From Candidatus Thorarchaeota archaeon (GTDB taxonomy: Archaea; Asgardarchaeota; Thorarchaeia; Thorarchaeales; Thorarchaeaceae), in contig JAOUFI010000012.1 of the NCBI GenBank assembly GCA_029858305.1, positions 1 through 49,939 on the forward strand: DNA of 49,939 nucleotides, given 5' to 3'. Each line of letters opens with the position of its first letter. Position 1 is the stretch's first letter. Below, one piece after another: positions 16,939-25,778 of this stretch. Below the pieces are notes generated by a model. The model was not told the DNA's origin and made no database searches. It worked only from the letters and a program-made list of their open reading frames with translations. Position numbers and translations under genes: made by a program.

Positions 16939-17391
16939 ATGAGTACAGAAAATGTCAAAGTTTATGATGCTGAGAAAATGGTTGTTGGTCGACTTGGAAC
17001 TAAAGTTGCAAAGGATGCATTAATGGGTAACAATGTGGTCATTGTGAATGCGGAGAAAGCCATTATAACGGGTAATCGCAGGTCGGTGATTGAGGCATTC
17101 AAAACAAAGCGTGATATTCGGACATCATCCAATCATACTCGAGGTCCATTTCATGAACGTAGACCCGACATGATAGTTCGAAGAATGCTCCGCGGAATGC
17201 TTCCTTGGCCTAGACCAAGAGGAAAGGCTGCTTACAAACGAATTAAGGTCTATATGGGAATCCCAGAAAAATACCTGAATACTGAGAGAATAGTACTTGA
17301 TAAATCGCGTTACAGAAGCATGAAGAACAAGTTCATTCAGGTAAGTGAATTGAGCCAAGAACTTGGTTGGAGAACATCGGAGGTGGCATGA
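16939..17391 (+). CDS. rpl13: Ribosomal protein L13 (uL13)
   Basis: uL13 is a large-subunit protein. The 150-residue product shows VGRLGTKVAKDALMG, the VNAEKAIITGNR segment, the HTRGPFHERRPDMIVRRMLRG region conserved in archaea, and PRGKAAYKRIKVYMGIP. A GTG at 16930 is in frame, but the ATG at 16939 has AGGTGA at normal spacing. The stop is two bases from the S9 start. Confidence 0.95.
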   Translation: MSTENVKVYDAEKMVVGRLGTKVAKDALMGNNVVIVNAEKAIITGNRRSVIEAFKTKRDIRTSSNHTRGPFHERRPDMIVRRMLRGMLPWPRPRGKAAYKRIKVYMGIPEKYLNTERIVLDKSRYRSMKNKFIQVSELSQELGWRTSEVA

Positions 17392-17392
17392 G

Positions 17393-17791
17393 GTGAGAGT
17401 AGTAGTAAGTACTGGCAAGAGAAAGACAAGTCTTGCAAAGGCCACATTGAGGGATGGTGCTGGCCGGATGAGAATTAATGGAACACCTCTGGAAGTCCAT
17501 CAACCAGAGCTTGCAAGAATGCGAATCATGGAACCCTTGATACTTTTTGGTGAAGGCTGGAAACGTTATGACATTAAAGTGAGGGTTCGAGGAGGCGGTT
17601 TTATGAGTCAAGCAGATGCAGTTAGAATGGCTGTTGCGACCGGATTGATTCGTATGAGTCAAGACTTTGAGGCACGTTCAAAGATGATAGAACATGACAG
17701 AACAATGCTTGTTGGTGACCCGAGACGTACAGAACCCAAGAAATTCGGTGGACCATCAGCACGTTCACGATATCAAAAATCTTACAGGTGA
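17393..17791 (+). CDS. rps9: Ribosomal protein S9 (uS9)
   Basis: uS9 reaches the P site of the small subunit with its C-terminal tail. The 132-residue product starts [19 protein letters not shown], has the [18 protein letters not shown] core and ends in the invariant [10 protein letters not shown] tail. The start is GTG at 17393, one base after the L13 stop, with GGAGGT inside the end of L13 as ribosome site. Confidence 0.95.
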   Translation: MRVVVSTGKRKTSLAKATLRDGAGRMRINGTPLEVHQPELARMRIMEPLILFGEGWKRYDIKVRVRGGGFMSQADAVRMAVATGLIRMSQDFEARSKMIEHDRTMLVGDPRRTEPKKFGGPSARSRYQKSYR

Positions 17792-17801
17792 GGCGAATAC
17801 A

Positions 17802-18017
17802 ATGATAATACCAGTACGATGTTTCACTTGCGGAAAAGTAGTAGCCGACAAATACGAACAGTTCAAGCGAGAGGTCAGACAAGGTGAAGACCCCGCTGTT
17901 GTTTTGGACAATCTTGGATTGAATAGGTTCTGCTGCCGAAGAATGCTACTTGCTCAAATTGACATTATTGATAGCTTCATGGCATTTTCCACAGTCAGCC
18001 CCGCGGAGGTAAAATAA
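17802..18017 (+). CDS. rpoN: DNA-directed RNA polymerase subunit N
   Basis: RpoN (Rpo10) is the zinc-binding assembly subunit equivalent to eukaryotic RPB10. The 71-residue protein has the exact family start [19 protein letters not shown] and the second zinc half [10 protein letters not shown]. The ATG at 17802 gives the invariant N-terminus; the frame is open further upstream inside S9 but that part is not the protein. One base separates its stop from S2. Confidence 0.96.
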   Translation: MIIPVRCFTCGKVVADKYEQFKREVRQGEDPAVVLDNLGLNRFCCRRMLLAQIDIIDSFMAFSTVSPAEVK

Positions 18018-18018
18018 T

Positions 18019-18654
18019 ATGAGTGATATAGAAGTCACTGACTCAGATCTCTTGACACCAATGGACAAATACCTGGCTGCAGGATGTCACATTGGAACAC
18101 AAGTCAAGACACAAGACATGGAACCCTTTGTCTATAGACAGCGTCCAATTGGCCTTTACGTTCTTGATGTTCGAAAGACGGATGAGCGGATTAGACAAGT
18201 TGGCAAATTTCTCGCTCGTTTCGATCCTTCAAAGATTGTTGTTGTATCTGGTCGAGTCTATGGTAAGCGCCCTGTTGAAACCTTCGCCTATTATATTGGA
18301 GCAAATGCGTTCACAGAGCGATTTGTTCCTGGAACCTTAACAAATCCTAATATTGCAGGTCCAAGGCAATACATAGAACCTGATGTCGTTATACTAACAG
18401 ACCCTCGCACAGATCAGCAAGCGCTCAACGAAGCAGCAAAGATTGGCGTGCCAGTTATCGCTCTTTGTGATACTGACAATGCAACTACAAATGTGGACCT
18501 TGTGATACCAACAAACAACCGTGGCCGAAAGTCACTTGCTTTGGTATACTATCTTGTAACCACTCAAGTACTCAAAGAAAGAGGCGATATGCCCGAAGAC
18601 AGTGAACCAGCTTTCACTCCAGAGGATTTCGAGCCTCAAGTCCAACGCTTCTGA
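18019..18654 (+). CDS. rps2: Ribosomal protein S2 (uS2)
   Basis: uS2 is a late-binding small-subunit protein. The 211-residue product shows the archaeal motifs [20 protein letters not shown], the [18 protein letters not shown] segment, [10 protein letters not shown] and [28 protein letters not shown]. It ends the rpoD operon; the convergent gene for the small aconitase X subunit begins four bases after it. Confidence 0.96.
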   Translation: MSDIEVTDSDLLTPMDKYLAAGCHIGTQVKTQDMEPFVYRQRPIGLYVLDVRKTDERIRQVGKFLARFDPSKIVVVSGRVYGKRPVETFAYYIGANAFTERFVPGTLTNPNIAGPRQYIEPDVVILTDPRTDQQALNEAAKIGVPVIALCDTDNATTNVDLVIPTNNRGRKSLALVYYLVTTQVLKERGDMPEDSEPAFTPEDFEPQVQRF

Positions 18655-18657
18655 TTT

Positions 18658-19044
18658 TTACACGATTAGAGTTACGACGCCGTTATCGGCGTCAACCTCT
18701 ATTTTTTGTCCAGTTGTAATCCTTTCAATTTCAATCTGGTCTACAGCTGGTATCTCTGATATAATACAGCCTACTGCAACTACAGGATCCATTATCTTAT
18801 TGACAATGGCTAAGGGTGCCTTTTCTGCTTTCTTTAAGGCATAAAGAACATACGAACCTACTGTAGATCCCTTTCCTGAGGGAAAAACAAGAATCTTTCC
18901 TGCTATTGATTTACCCTCTAAATGATGTCCTTTCTCTACAATCTCGCCGGTTTCAGGATCACAACCACCATAGAACGATATATCCTCTCCGGTGACGAGG
19001 GCTTCCCCAACTACCTTTCCCTTGAAGATTTTTCGACCTTGCAT
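18658..19044 (-). CDS. Phosphomevalonate dehydratase, small subunit (aconitase X swivel domain)
   Basis: Aconitase X in archaea dehydrates mevalonate 5-phosphate to trans-anhydromevalonate 5-phosphate. The 128-residue protein is the swivel domain that closes over the active site: FKGKVVGEALVTGEDISFYGG at the start, a glycine-rich PSGKGSTVGSYVLY core and the VGCIISEIPAVDQIE segment. The ATG at 19044 overlaps the stop of the large subunit (TAATG), with GGAGGCGG as ribosome site. It is the last gene of the mevalonate cluster. Confidence 0.9.
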   Translation of the reverse strand: MQGRKIFKGKVVGEALVTGEDISFYGGCDPETGEIVEKGHHLEGKSIAGKILVFPSGKGSTVGSYVLYALKKAEKAPLAIVNKIMDPVVAVGCIISEIPAVDQIEIERITTGQKIEVDADNGVVTLIV

Positions 19045-20231
19045 TATGAAACCGCCTCCTTGATACATTCTTCCACAGTTCGTATCTCTGTCTTGAACTT
19101 ATTTTTCCCACGTGCATAGTAACAGGCTTTTGCAGAATCTGTCATCAATCCTGTGAATCTACCCTTCAATGGTGCTACTGCACAACAGGCATCAGCAACA
19201 AGATATGCTCCCGCTTTCTCAATTTGGTCATAATATCCCATCTTGATAGCAAGGTCTTTCGTGGGTTTTGCTGTAGTAATCCAAACAGTCTTTCCTTCAG
19301 TTACCTTCTTCCCCTTGAGCATGTCTACAATTTTTGCGATTTCCTTGATACTGGCATGAGGACAGCCTACACTGATGAAATCTATATTGGCTTCTTTATC
19401 ATCAAGCTCGGCTCGAGCTTTGTTCAAATCCTCCTCAGTGACAATCTCGGTTTTCTCAGGAATGGGTGTCCTGTTAGGTGTTACTTTCTCCATATGGAAG
19501 ATGGCAATTCCTCCGTATGTCGCCACAGATGCGCAGAATGATTTCAATTCGTCAGTAGTAGCGTTCCCTATTCCTGTGATATAGGGGATTTGTTTGCCAG
19601 TTCTGTTTCCAATGATTTGTCCTAAAAGTCCAAATTCATCGGTGCTCATCAGGTCTGCAAGAACATCATATTTGACCTGAGCAACTCTGTTCTCATCGAG
19701 ATGGAATCCGTACTCAGCAGTCACTCCAGTGAGTGCAGCGGCAAGAGCACTAGGTCCACCTTCTCTATTAGTATATGCGCCAATGACAGAATTGGCGAAA
19801 CACACTGCAGAGGACTCAGCCCACGCAATGTGTTCGCCATAATGAGGTAAATTGCCCATGAGGTAGGGTGTACAAGTGCAGGTTGTCACCACACCCATCT
19901 TTTCAAATGCATCAACAACTCTTTGTTGATTTTCCGCAAAGTCCTCGCTTATTCCATGTTTCTTCCATTCAACCATATCCATACCAGCAGGATTTAGCGT
20001 GGTAAGTACACGAGTCTGACCGTCCTCAGCCATCTCATTGAGATACTCCAGACCTGCCTCACCAAGATTATCGTAGGAAACTCCTGCAATCTGAACGCTT
20101 GACACAGGGATCAATCGCTTGGCTCCATAAATTTCGCCAAGGGCCACAACAATCTCCATGGCTTTGCGAGTTGCCTTTCCCTGTTTACCCTTAAGCATCT
20201 TTTTCTCTTCGATTGTTAGTTCTAGGACCAT
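19044..20231 (-). CDS. Phosphomevalonate dehydratase, large subunit (aconitase X)
   Basis: The 395-residue large subunit binds an Fe-S cluster and, with the swivel subunit, makes trans-anhydromevalonate 5-phosphate. It shows the family's VQIAGVSYDNLGEAGLE start region, the CTCTPYLMGNLPHYGEHIAWAES segment with candidate cluster cysteines, SVGCPHASIKEI and a C-terminal VADACCAVAPLKG. The ATG at 20231 lies one base after the UbiD stop, with GGTGAG before it; a GTG nine bases earlier is less likely. Its place after mevalonate kinase and UbiD fixes the pathway role. Confidence 0.92.
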   Translation of the reverse strand: MVLELTIEEKKMLKGKQGKATRKAMEIVVALGEIYGAKRLIPVSSVQIAGVSYDNLGEAGLEYLNEMAEDGQTRVLTTLNPAGMDMVEWKKHGISEDFAENQQRVVDAFEKMGVVTTCTCTPYLMGNLPHYGEHIAWAESSAVCFANSVIGAYTNREGGPSALAAALTGVTAEYGFHLDENRVAQVKYDVLADLMSTDEFGLLGQIIGNRTGKQIPYITGIGNATTDELKSFCASVATYGGIAIFHMEKVTPNRTPIPEKTEIVTEEDLNKARAELDDKEANIDFISVGCPHASIKEIAKIVDMLKGKKVTEGKTVWITTAKPTKDLAIKMGYYDQIEKAGAYLVADACCAVAPLKGRFTGLMTDSAKACYYARGKNKFKTEIRTVEECIKEAVS

Positions 20232-20232
20232 C

Positions 20233-21540
20233 TTACTCACCCATGAACTTCTTCAAATCGACTTCTGGGAACTTTGCCTTGTCAAAGCTTTTACCCTTAC
20301 TCTCTAACTTCTTTGTACAGTCAAATCCGCACTTAGTGGTTAGGTTTGTTCCAGGCTCTGCGCTCGGGTCCAAGGAACTACCTGTTTCCTTGTCTTTGAT
20401 TAATAAATCCACATCCGCTTGAAAACGTGTGGCCATAGCCCATTCTCGTTCCTCATCCGAGTATATATCGATATCATCATCATAGACCCAGATGTGCTTC
20501 GCGCTCCTATGACCAGAAAAAGCTGCTTCCAATGTTTGAAGGCCATCGTCCTCATTCTTCTTTCTAATCTTAACAGCCACGTGTAACCAACTAGCCCCGC
20601 CAGGAGTGATATGCACATCAAGAACGTCAATCCCCTTGTCCTTCACTTTCCTGAATACAGTTGGTTCTCTGGGCATTCCCATCAGAATCTTGTGCTCTGA
20701 CCTTCCGGGTAGTAAGGCTTGCCAGATTGCAGTCTTCCTGTGAGTAATTTTCTTCACTTCGAAAACTGGTTCTTGCCTAACAACATCTACAGTTTCAGTA
20801 AGGTCGATGAAAGGGCCCTCACTATGCTTATCTTCAAGAGTAATCCTCCCCTCTAGCACAAACTCAGAGTCTGCAGGAATCATCAGATCAACAGTTTTGG
20901 CTTTTACTATCGAAATTTTCTGAAGTGCATTAGCAATTTCTAGCTCATCAACACCAGTTTCCACTGATGTGGCTGCTGCTACGAGAATCTCAGGTGTGTT
21001 TCCAATACAGAACGCAACATCAACTTCTCCGTTCTTCTCCAGATATTTGTGGAAATCTCTTCCTCTCACCACTCTCGCTACCATTCTGTCCTTTCCTATC
21101 TGCATGGCTCTATGAAAGTCAAGATTCTGACCATATTCAGGATCTGCAGCAACTACAACGCCAGAAGAGATGTACGGCCCTCCGTCCACCTTATTATGCA
21201 GAAGGATTGGCAGCATGTCAAGATCAACTGAGTTCTCAATAATCTCTTGGCATGGTGCCTTTTTGACTTGTTCAGGGGGGCTTCTGTTCTCTATTGCCTT
21301 GGCTAATACAGGAATAATTTGTTCTGCCTGAATTCCAAAATAGTCAGCAATTTGCATCTTGTTACAGAATAGGTTTCCAGCAACTCGAAATACACTCTCT
21401 TTCACATGCTCAAACAAGACGGGTTTTGGTTCGAGGCTTTTCAGAACACCAGCAATTTCGAGGTTTTTCGAGATTTCTTTCTTAATTGTAGAGATTTCCC
21501 CTTCTTTCTGCAGTTTTTTGATATAATTCTCAAGTATCAT
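20233..21540 (-). CDS. UbiD-family decarboxylase, probable trans-anhydromevalonate 5-phosphate decarboxylase
   Basis: UbiD enzymes use prenylated FMN for reversible decarboxylation of unsaturated acids. The 435-residue protein has the UbiD pattern KVDGGPYISSGVVVAADPE, a RMQIG-like substrate loop (FHRAMQIGKDRMVARV), the DLTETVDVVRQEPVFEV segment with the conserved acid, and HITPGGASWLHVAV. Generic UbiD could act on aromatic acids, but its position between mevalonate kinase and aconitase X points to the decarboxylation that yields isopentenyl phosphate. A UbiX-type prenyltransferase for the cofactor is not in the window. Confidence 0.88.
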   Translation of the reverse strand: MILENYIKKLQKEGEISTIKKEISKNLEIAGVLKSLEPKPVLFEHVKESVFRVAGNLFCNKMQIADYFGIQAEQIIPVLAKAIENRSPPEQVKKAPCQEIIENSVDLDMLPILLHNKVDGGPYISSGVVVAADPEYGQNLDFHRAMQIGKDRMVARVVRGRDFHKYLEKNGEVDVAFCIGNTPEILVAAATSVETGVDELEIANALQKISIVKAKTVDLMIPADSEFVLEGRITLEDKHSEGPFIDLTETVDVVRQEPVFEVKKITHRKTAIWQALLPGRSEHKILMGMPREPTVFRKVKDKGIDVLDVHITPGGASWLHVAVKIRKKNEDDGLQTLEAAFSGHRSAKHIWVYDDDIDIYSDEEREWAMATRFQADVDLLIKDKETGSSLDPSAEPGTNLTTKCGFDCTKKLESKGKSFDKAKFPEVDLKKFMGE

Positions 21541-21552
21541 TATCTTATTACC

Positions 21553-22494
21553 TCACAATCCAAATGTAGTTGTCCAGACACCTGCAGCCTTTGCACGCTC
21601 AAGGGCTTGCGCAATTTTCTTCATTGTTAACTTATCAGGTGCAAGAGCAATCATATTTCCGCCCCGACCTGTTCCAGTCATTTTGGCACCAAGTGCTCCA
21701 TTTCTTCTGGCTATCTCAACCAGATCGTCCAGCTCCGTACAGGACACTGTCATCTCCTGTAGCAGTTCGTGGTTTCTATTCATTAGATCGCCTACTCTCT
21801 GAAGATCATCATGAAGGAGCGCATCTCTTCCATCATGGACAAGTTGTTTGTATTCACTAGACAGTTTTTCAAACCAAGCAGAATTTTCGTCTCTCTTCTT
21901 CCTTACGTCTCCAACTACCTCCTTGGTACTTGCAGTAATACCAGTAGATGCAATCACCAAGTGTACCGGCTTTCTAAGTTTGAGTGTTTCAAACTTGGGT
22001 GGTCCACCATCTAGGTCTCTTGTAAACCATACGAGTCCTCCGTATGTTGAGGCTGTATTATCAATCCCAGATGGTGTTCCATGATACCCTTTCTCTCCTT
22101 CATATGCTGCTTGATTGATCTGTTCATCATCAAAACCCAGTGAATATTCATCGTTCAGAGCTCGGGCGATTGCAACAGAGCTTGCCGCACTCGCTCCTAT
22201 ACCAGAAGCGCAGACCAAGTCTCCACCCAGTTCAATTTGAAATCCCAATTCTTTCGTGTCGATATTGCAATACTTGAGTATGTTTTGAATGGAAACATTC
22301 TGCTCTCCGCTTTTCTCTTTCTTGTACCCGGGTACAGCTGGCCTTTTGTCCTTGAGCACCCATCCTGCAGTTTGTTTCCTTGTTACTTTTGCTACTGTTT
22401 CTGATGAGATTCCTGCAGCAAGTGCAGGCAATCCATAGACAACAAAATGCTCGCCAAAAAGAATTGTCTTTCCTTTGCCTGAACCGATTCCCAT
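21553..22494 (-). CDS. mvk: Mevalonate kinase
   Basis: The enzyme phosphorylates mevalonate at the 5-hydroxyl with ATP. The 313-residue GHMP kinase starts GSGKGKTILFGEHFVVYG, has the ATP loop ASGIGASAASSVAIARALN (about residue 112), the GTPSGIDNTASTYGG segment with the catalytic Asp, and the motif-3 loop GAKMTGTGRGGNM. Length fits. It is the first gene of a four-gene unit (kinase, UbiD, aconitase X large and small) with gaps of twelve bases or less or overlaps. The ATG is preceded by GTGAGAGA. Confidence 0.94.
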   Translation of the reverse strand: MGIGSGKGKTILFGEHFVVYGLPALAAGISSETVAKVTRKQTAGWVLKDKRPAVPGYKKEKSGEQNVSIQNILKYCNIDTKELGFQIELGGDLVCASGIGASAASSVAIARALNDEYSLGFDDEQINQAAYEGEKGYHGTPSGIDNTASTYGGLVWFTRDLDGGPPKFETLKLRKPVHLVIASTGITASTKEVVGDVRKKRDENSAWFEKLSSEYKQLVHDGRDALLHDDLQRVGDLMNRNHELLQEMTVSCTELDDLVEIARRNGALGAKMTGTGRGGNMIALAPDKLTMKKIAQALERAKAAGVWTTTFGL

Positions 22495-22591
22495 TCTCTC
22501 TCACCGTTCTGGCTTGTGAACGAGCCGTAGTCTTTCGGTGCTTTTGAACCCTTCCTTCGACAATAGTGTATTCTGAAATTAAAAGAAGAAA

Positions 22592-22668
22592 TGGTGGGCC
22601 GGAGGCGATTTGAACGCCCGATCCCTTGGATCCGAACCAAGAATCATACCAAACTAGACCACCGACCC
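22592..22668 (-). tRNA. tRNA-Pro(CGG), CCA encoded
   Basis: On the minus strand the acceptor GGGTCGG pairs with CCGGCCC (one T-G pair). The anticodon arm CTTGG-TTCGGAT-CCAAG gives anticodon CGG, reading CCG codons. The T arm is CGGGC-GTTCAAAT-type with the usual TTCAA. The discriminator is A at 22595, followed by an encoded CCA (22592-22594). No intron. The 5' end overlaps the last codons of the phosphoesterase gene. Confidence 0.93.
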
Positions 22669-23529
22669 ATGGTTCGAATCAGTCCCTCTTGGATTGGATT
22701 TAATCATTTCGTTAAAACGTTCTCTTAACCACCCAATACTGCCAAGAAAGAGTCCATCTATACTAAATGCCTCAGACTCGATGAGGTTTACACATGAATT
22801 ATCGAAGAACGGACCTGGTAGTTTTGAATTGGGCGAATTGATGGCAATCCCTGTCACAATCTTGTTGAAACTCGGCAAAGTGACAAGTTTTGCATACTTA
22901 TCATTAGGAATTTCTAACACCCCTAAATTCTGCCTGACGCAGTTCTTGTTCAATTTTGAGTGAAGGATGACGGGCAGAGATCCGGCATATCTCCTTCTAT
23001 TATCCCGTCCGATGTTTGAGCTTGATACAGTATGAAACCTACTCACCGAAGGATGACTATGTCCCATAACAAACAGCGAAGCATCAAGTAAATCTGGCGT
23101 GGGCCAAGCATGTCCATGAATTAGGCTCACTTTTTCTTCCTCCTTTCCAATCAAAACACCACGAACATCAGCTAATTCCACGTTTCGTGGAAGCAATGCT
23201 TCAAGATCTCCATCATGATTTCCAGGTATCACTACAGTTCTCACAACAGCCGATAAATCAGACATGAAATCGGGGATAATGTCCCAATTATATGGAATAT
23301 CTGTCATGATTGTATGTTTTACATCTCCGATAACATACAACATTTGCACATCGTGCTTTTCGACTAAAGTTTCAATTCGCTCAAGAATACTAACATGTTG
23401 TAGTGGAAAGTGAACACCTTTTTCTTCTGAAATCTCCTCCTCAAAACCTAGATGAAGGTCTGAAATTAGTAGGACTGACGCATTATCCCTACGGACTACC
23501 ATGCCTCTATCTTCAAATATTAGTTCCAT
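22654..23529 (-). CDS. Calcineurin-like metallophosphoesterase (archaeal ICC-like)
   Basis: The 291-residue protein has all binuclear-metal motifs of this superfamily: ISDLHLG (D-x-H, residue 24), VIGDVKH (GD-x-x-D/H), IPGNHDGD (GNHD), LIHGHAWP (GH) and VMGHSHPS (GHxH). Archaeal members are thought to act on nucleic acids or phosphoesters; the substrate cannot be told. The gene is unusual in that its stop codon TAG lies inside the following tRNA-Pro gene, the reading frame overlapping the first 15 bases of the tRNA. The start is ATG at 23529, divergent from the SWIM gene. Confidence 0.88.
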   Translation of the reverse strand: MELIFEDRGMVVRRDNASVLLISDLHLGFEEEISEEKGVHFPLQHVSILERIETLVEKHDVQMLYVIGDVKHTIMTDIPYNWDIIPDFMSDLSAVVRTVVIPGNHDGDLEALLPRNVELADVRGVLIGKEEEKVSLIHGHAWPTPDLLDASLFVMGHSHPSVSRFHTVSSSNIGRDNRRRYAGSLPVILHSKLNKNCVRQNLGVLEIPNDKYAKLVTLPSFNKIVTGIAINSPNSKLPGPFFDNSCVNLIESEAFSIDGLFLGSIGWLRERFNEMIKSNPRGTDSNHGSVV

Positions 23530-23583
23530 CGTTGGTTACAGTTCAATGATACAACATTTTAACCTCGTTGTATTAGACAAAGA

Positions 23584-23979
23584 ATGAATGTCATGGCTCT
23601 ATCATTAATTGAAGTGAGGAAACTCTCAGGAGAGAGCCTCACTCAAAGCGACATCGAGTATTTTCGAAACAAGTATGGAAAAAGGTTTGTCAGAGCACTT
23701 CAGGTTGTTGAGGAGAATAAGGTAACGAAGTATCTGTTTCAACCAAGCAACACCGCAACATGGATAGTAAAAGGTCGGACTCGACAGTACATGGTTATCC
23801 CCAAGATTTATTGTACCTGCAGAAGTTTCTATCAAGATGTCGTAATTTCCCGAGAAATCAGTATGTGTTATCACCTTCTGGCACAACAGATTGCGGAAAT
23901 TCGAGATTTATATCATACTATCAACTCCACAGATGTGGAACGTCGGAAGATGTATGTTGAATGGCGGCGAACAGACTGA
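23584..23979 (+). CDS. SWIM zinc-finger protein resembling Shu2/SWS1
   Basis: The 131-residue protein carries a SWIM zinc site, C-x-C-x(n)-C-x-H: IYCTCRSF near residue 77 and CYHLLAQQIAE near residue 97. Its layout is a short N-terminal helical part with YFRNKYGKRFVRALQVV, a beta hairpin KGRTRQYMVIPK, the zinc site and a C-terminal helix. It matches that of the recombination mediator Shu2/SWS1 (ZSWIM7), which works with RecA-family paralogues. Family level is clear; the SWS1 assignment is my inference. A RadB gene occurs about 14 kb away. The start ATG is close to a TTTTAACC box. Confidence 0.8.
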   Translation: MNVMALSLIEVRKLSGESLTQSDIEYFRNKYGKRFVRALQVVEENKVTKYLFQPSNTATWIVKGRTRQYMVIPKIYCTCRSFYQDVVISREISMCYHLLAQQIAEIRDLYHTINSTDVERRKMYVEWRRTD

Positions 23980-24073
23980 AAGGCTAACGATTCAATATTC
24001 GTACTGAAGATAACTTTAAAACACGCCCTCAAGTTTGGCATTTTGACTGCGCAAAGAGGTCGGATACATCAAG

Positions 24074-25159
24074 ATGAATCAGCTCAGAACGATTCCTAGA
24101 ATACTTGCATTAGCCTTAACAGTGATACTACTGTTATCGAGCTTTCAAATGACTGTTCAAGCCCAAACTGACCTTGATCCAATCGTTGTTGTTTTTGACG
24201 CTAGTCATTCTCCACAATTTGCTGCTGATAATCCACTGGGCTTAAAGTTGGTACTAGATCTTGTTAATGAATCCACGAGATACATAGTTCGTATCAATGA
24301 AGCTCCGCTTACCGACGAGGTTCTCAATGATACTGACATCTTGATAATTGCTGCTCCTGATGTAGTTTCGCCTTTCACAACCTCAGAGTTTAATGGAATC
24401 AGTGAGATGCTGGCAAATGGTAGTTCATTATTCCTTCTTGGAGACCCAGCAATTGGTCAGCAATCAACATACTGGAGCGAATCCCAGATGCAGGATCTTG
24501 GGGAGAACATTGCCATAAACAGACTGCTTGATGGTATCAATATGACTGGAGTCCGATTCAGTAACAATGAAACCCTGACTCATGATTGGTCTGATACAAT
24601 GTTTGACTATGACCATGCGCTAAATGAAAGTGTTCCTTGGCTCTTAAAACTTGATCCAACGACTTGGTCTTACAATCATCCGATTTTCAGAAACATCAAT
24701 GAGCTGTATACAATAACTGCAACTCTCAAACCTATCGGGCTAGTCAGTGGCATTGGACATGGGTATGAGAGTTCCTTTGCTCAGTACCAGATAAGCGTTA
24801 ATGGATGGGCCAATTATTCTCAACCAAATATAACAATAGACGAATATGCGTTGAGGCCACTTTCCTACTCAGCAATCAATGGGACTTTTCCAGCATGGAT
24901 ATCCGCCCTCGAATACGGTTCAAGTAGAATCGTTATCTCAGGATCTACAATAATGTTCACTGGGAAAACATTGGACCTTCAGGACTCTGAGTTGCAGTAT
25001 TTCTATGTAGGAGACAATGCAAGGCTTTTCATGAATATCATTGGCTGGTTGTCCGAGGATTTTGTGGAAACGCCGAGTGCAATTATACCGATGTTAATCA
25101 TATCCTCTGTGATTATGATTATTGGTGTAGCATTCTATCTGTTGAAGAAGATTAGGTGA
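24074..25159 (+). CDS. Secreted, membrane-anchored protein with GIFT (GldG/IFT52-like) domain
   Basis: The 361-residue protein has a signal peptide (hydrophobic 10-24, ending VQAQT), an extracellular body and one C-terminal membrane helix (about 336-357) followed by KKIR. Residues 35-125 resemble the GIFT domain of gliding protein GldG and ciliary IFT52: VVVFDASHSPQF, then LNDTDILIIAAPDVVSPFTTSEFNGISEML, then a glycine-rich strand SLFLLGDPA. Several N-x-S/T sites (e.g. NESV, NGSS, NYSQ) suggest N-glycosylation. The gene overlaps the convergent engB by eight bases. DUF4350-type is an alternative name; the function is unknown. Confidence 0.72.
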   Translation: MNQLRTIPRILALALTVILLLSSFQMTVQAQTDLDPIVVVFDASHSPQFAADNPLGLKLVLDLVNESTRYIVRINEAPLTDEVLNDTDILIIAAPDVVSPFTTSEFNGISEMLANGSSLFLLGDPAIGQQSTYWSESQMQDLGENIAINRLLDGINMTGVRFSNNETLTHDWSDTMFDYDHALNESVPWLLKLDPTTWSYNHPIFRNINELYTITATLKPIGLVSGIGHGYESSFAQYQISVNGWANYSQPNITIDEYALRPLSYSAINGTFPAWISALEYGSSRIVISGSTIMFTGKTLDLQDSELQYFYVGDNARLFMNIIGWLSEDFVETPSAIIPMLIISSVIMIIGVAFYLLKKIR

Positions 25160-25778
25160 GTGCCCACATTGGGGGTTCTAGACCTTCCTCCTTGAGAATT
25201 TCATCAATAAGGTCTCTCAAAAGTGACACTCCTTTCTTCCTCAGGGCATCAGTCATTATAACAGTAGGTTGCCTATCAATCACTGAATCTCTTAGCATCT
25301 GAACAAGAAAATCCAACTCACTCTCAACACGACTAGCCTTTAATTTATCCGCCTTATTTGCAACCACCACCACGCGGGGTGATATCTCACACAAGAACGA
25401 ATAAAATTCAACATCTATAGGTATTTCACCCCGAGAGGACCATCTGTCATGAAGTTCCCTGAACAGAGATAGATCAATGATGAGAACTGACAGTAGGATT
25501 CGGTCACTCCACTTCTCAAGCGATTGAATGATATGCTTCTTAGTTTCTTCAATTTTGGCTTTACTTTGTCCTGCCATAAAACCAAAACCCGGTATATCCA
25601 CAACTGTGAATGATCCCATCTCTATCATTTGTTCCCATCGGGTACTTCCGGGTCGCTTTCCAATTATTACCTTCTTTCCAGTCAGTGCACGAATGATACT
25701 ACTCTTTCCCACGTTGCTTCTACCTACAAATACAATCAATGATGTTGTTTCTTCACCAGTAGGGACGTGTTCTTTCAT
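25152..25778 (-). CDS. engB: EngB (YihA)-family GTPase
   Basis: EngB proteins are small GTPases linked to large-subunit assembly. The 208-residue product shows VGRSNVGKSSIIRALTG (G1), the glycine-proline GKRPGSTR switch, DIPGFGF (G3), and NKADKL (G4). An upstream ATG at 25799 is in frame, but the ATG at 25778 has AAAGGAG at normal spacing. The gene starts inside the 3' end of the Lhr helicase, which suggests coupling, and its 3' end overlaps the opposite-strand GIFT gene. Confidence 0.92.
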   Translation of the reverse strand: MKEHVPTGEETTSLIVFVGRSNVGKSSIIRALTGKKVIIGKRPGSTRWEQMIEMGSFTVVDIPGFGFMAGQSKAKIEETKKHIIQSLEKWSDRILLSVLIIDLSLFRELHDRWSSRGEIPIDVEFYSFLCEISPRVVVVANKADKLKASRVESELDFLVQMLRDSVIDRQPTVIMTDALRKKGVSLLRDLIDEILKEEGLEPPMWALT

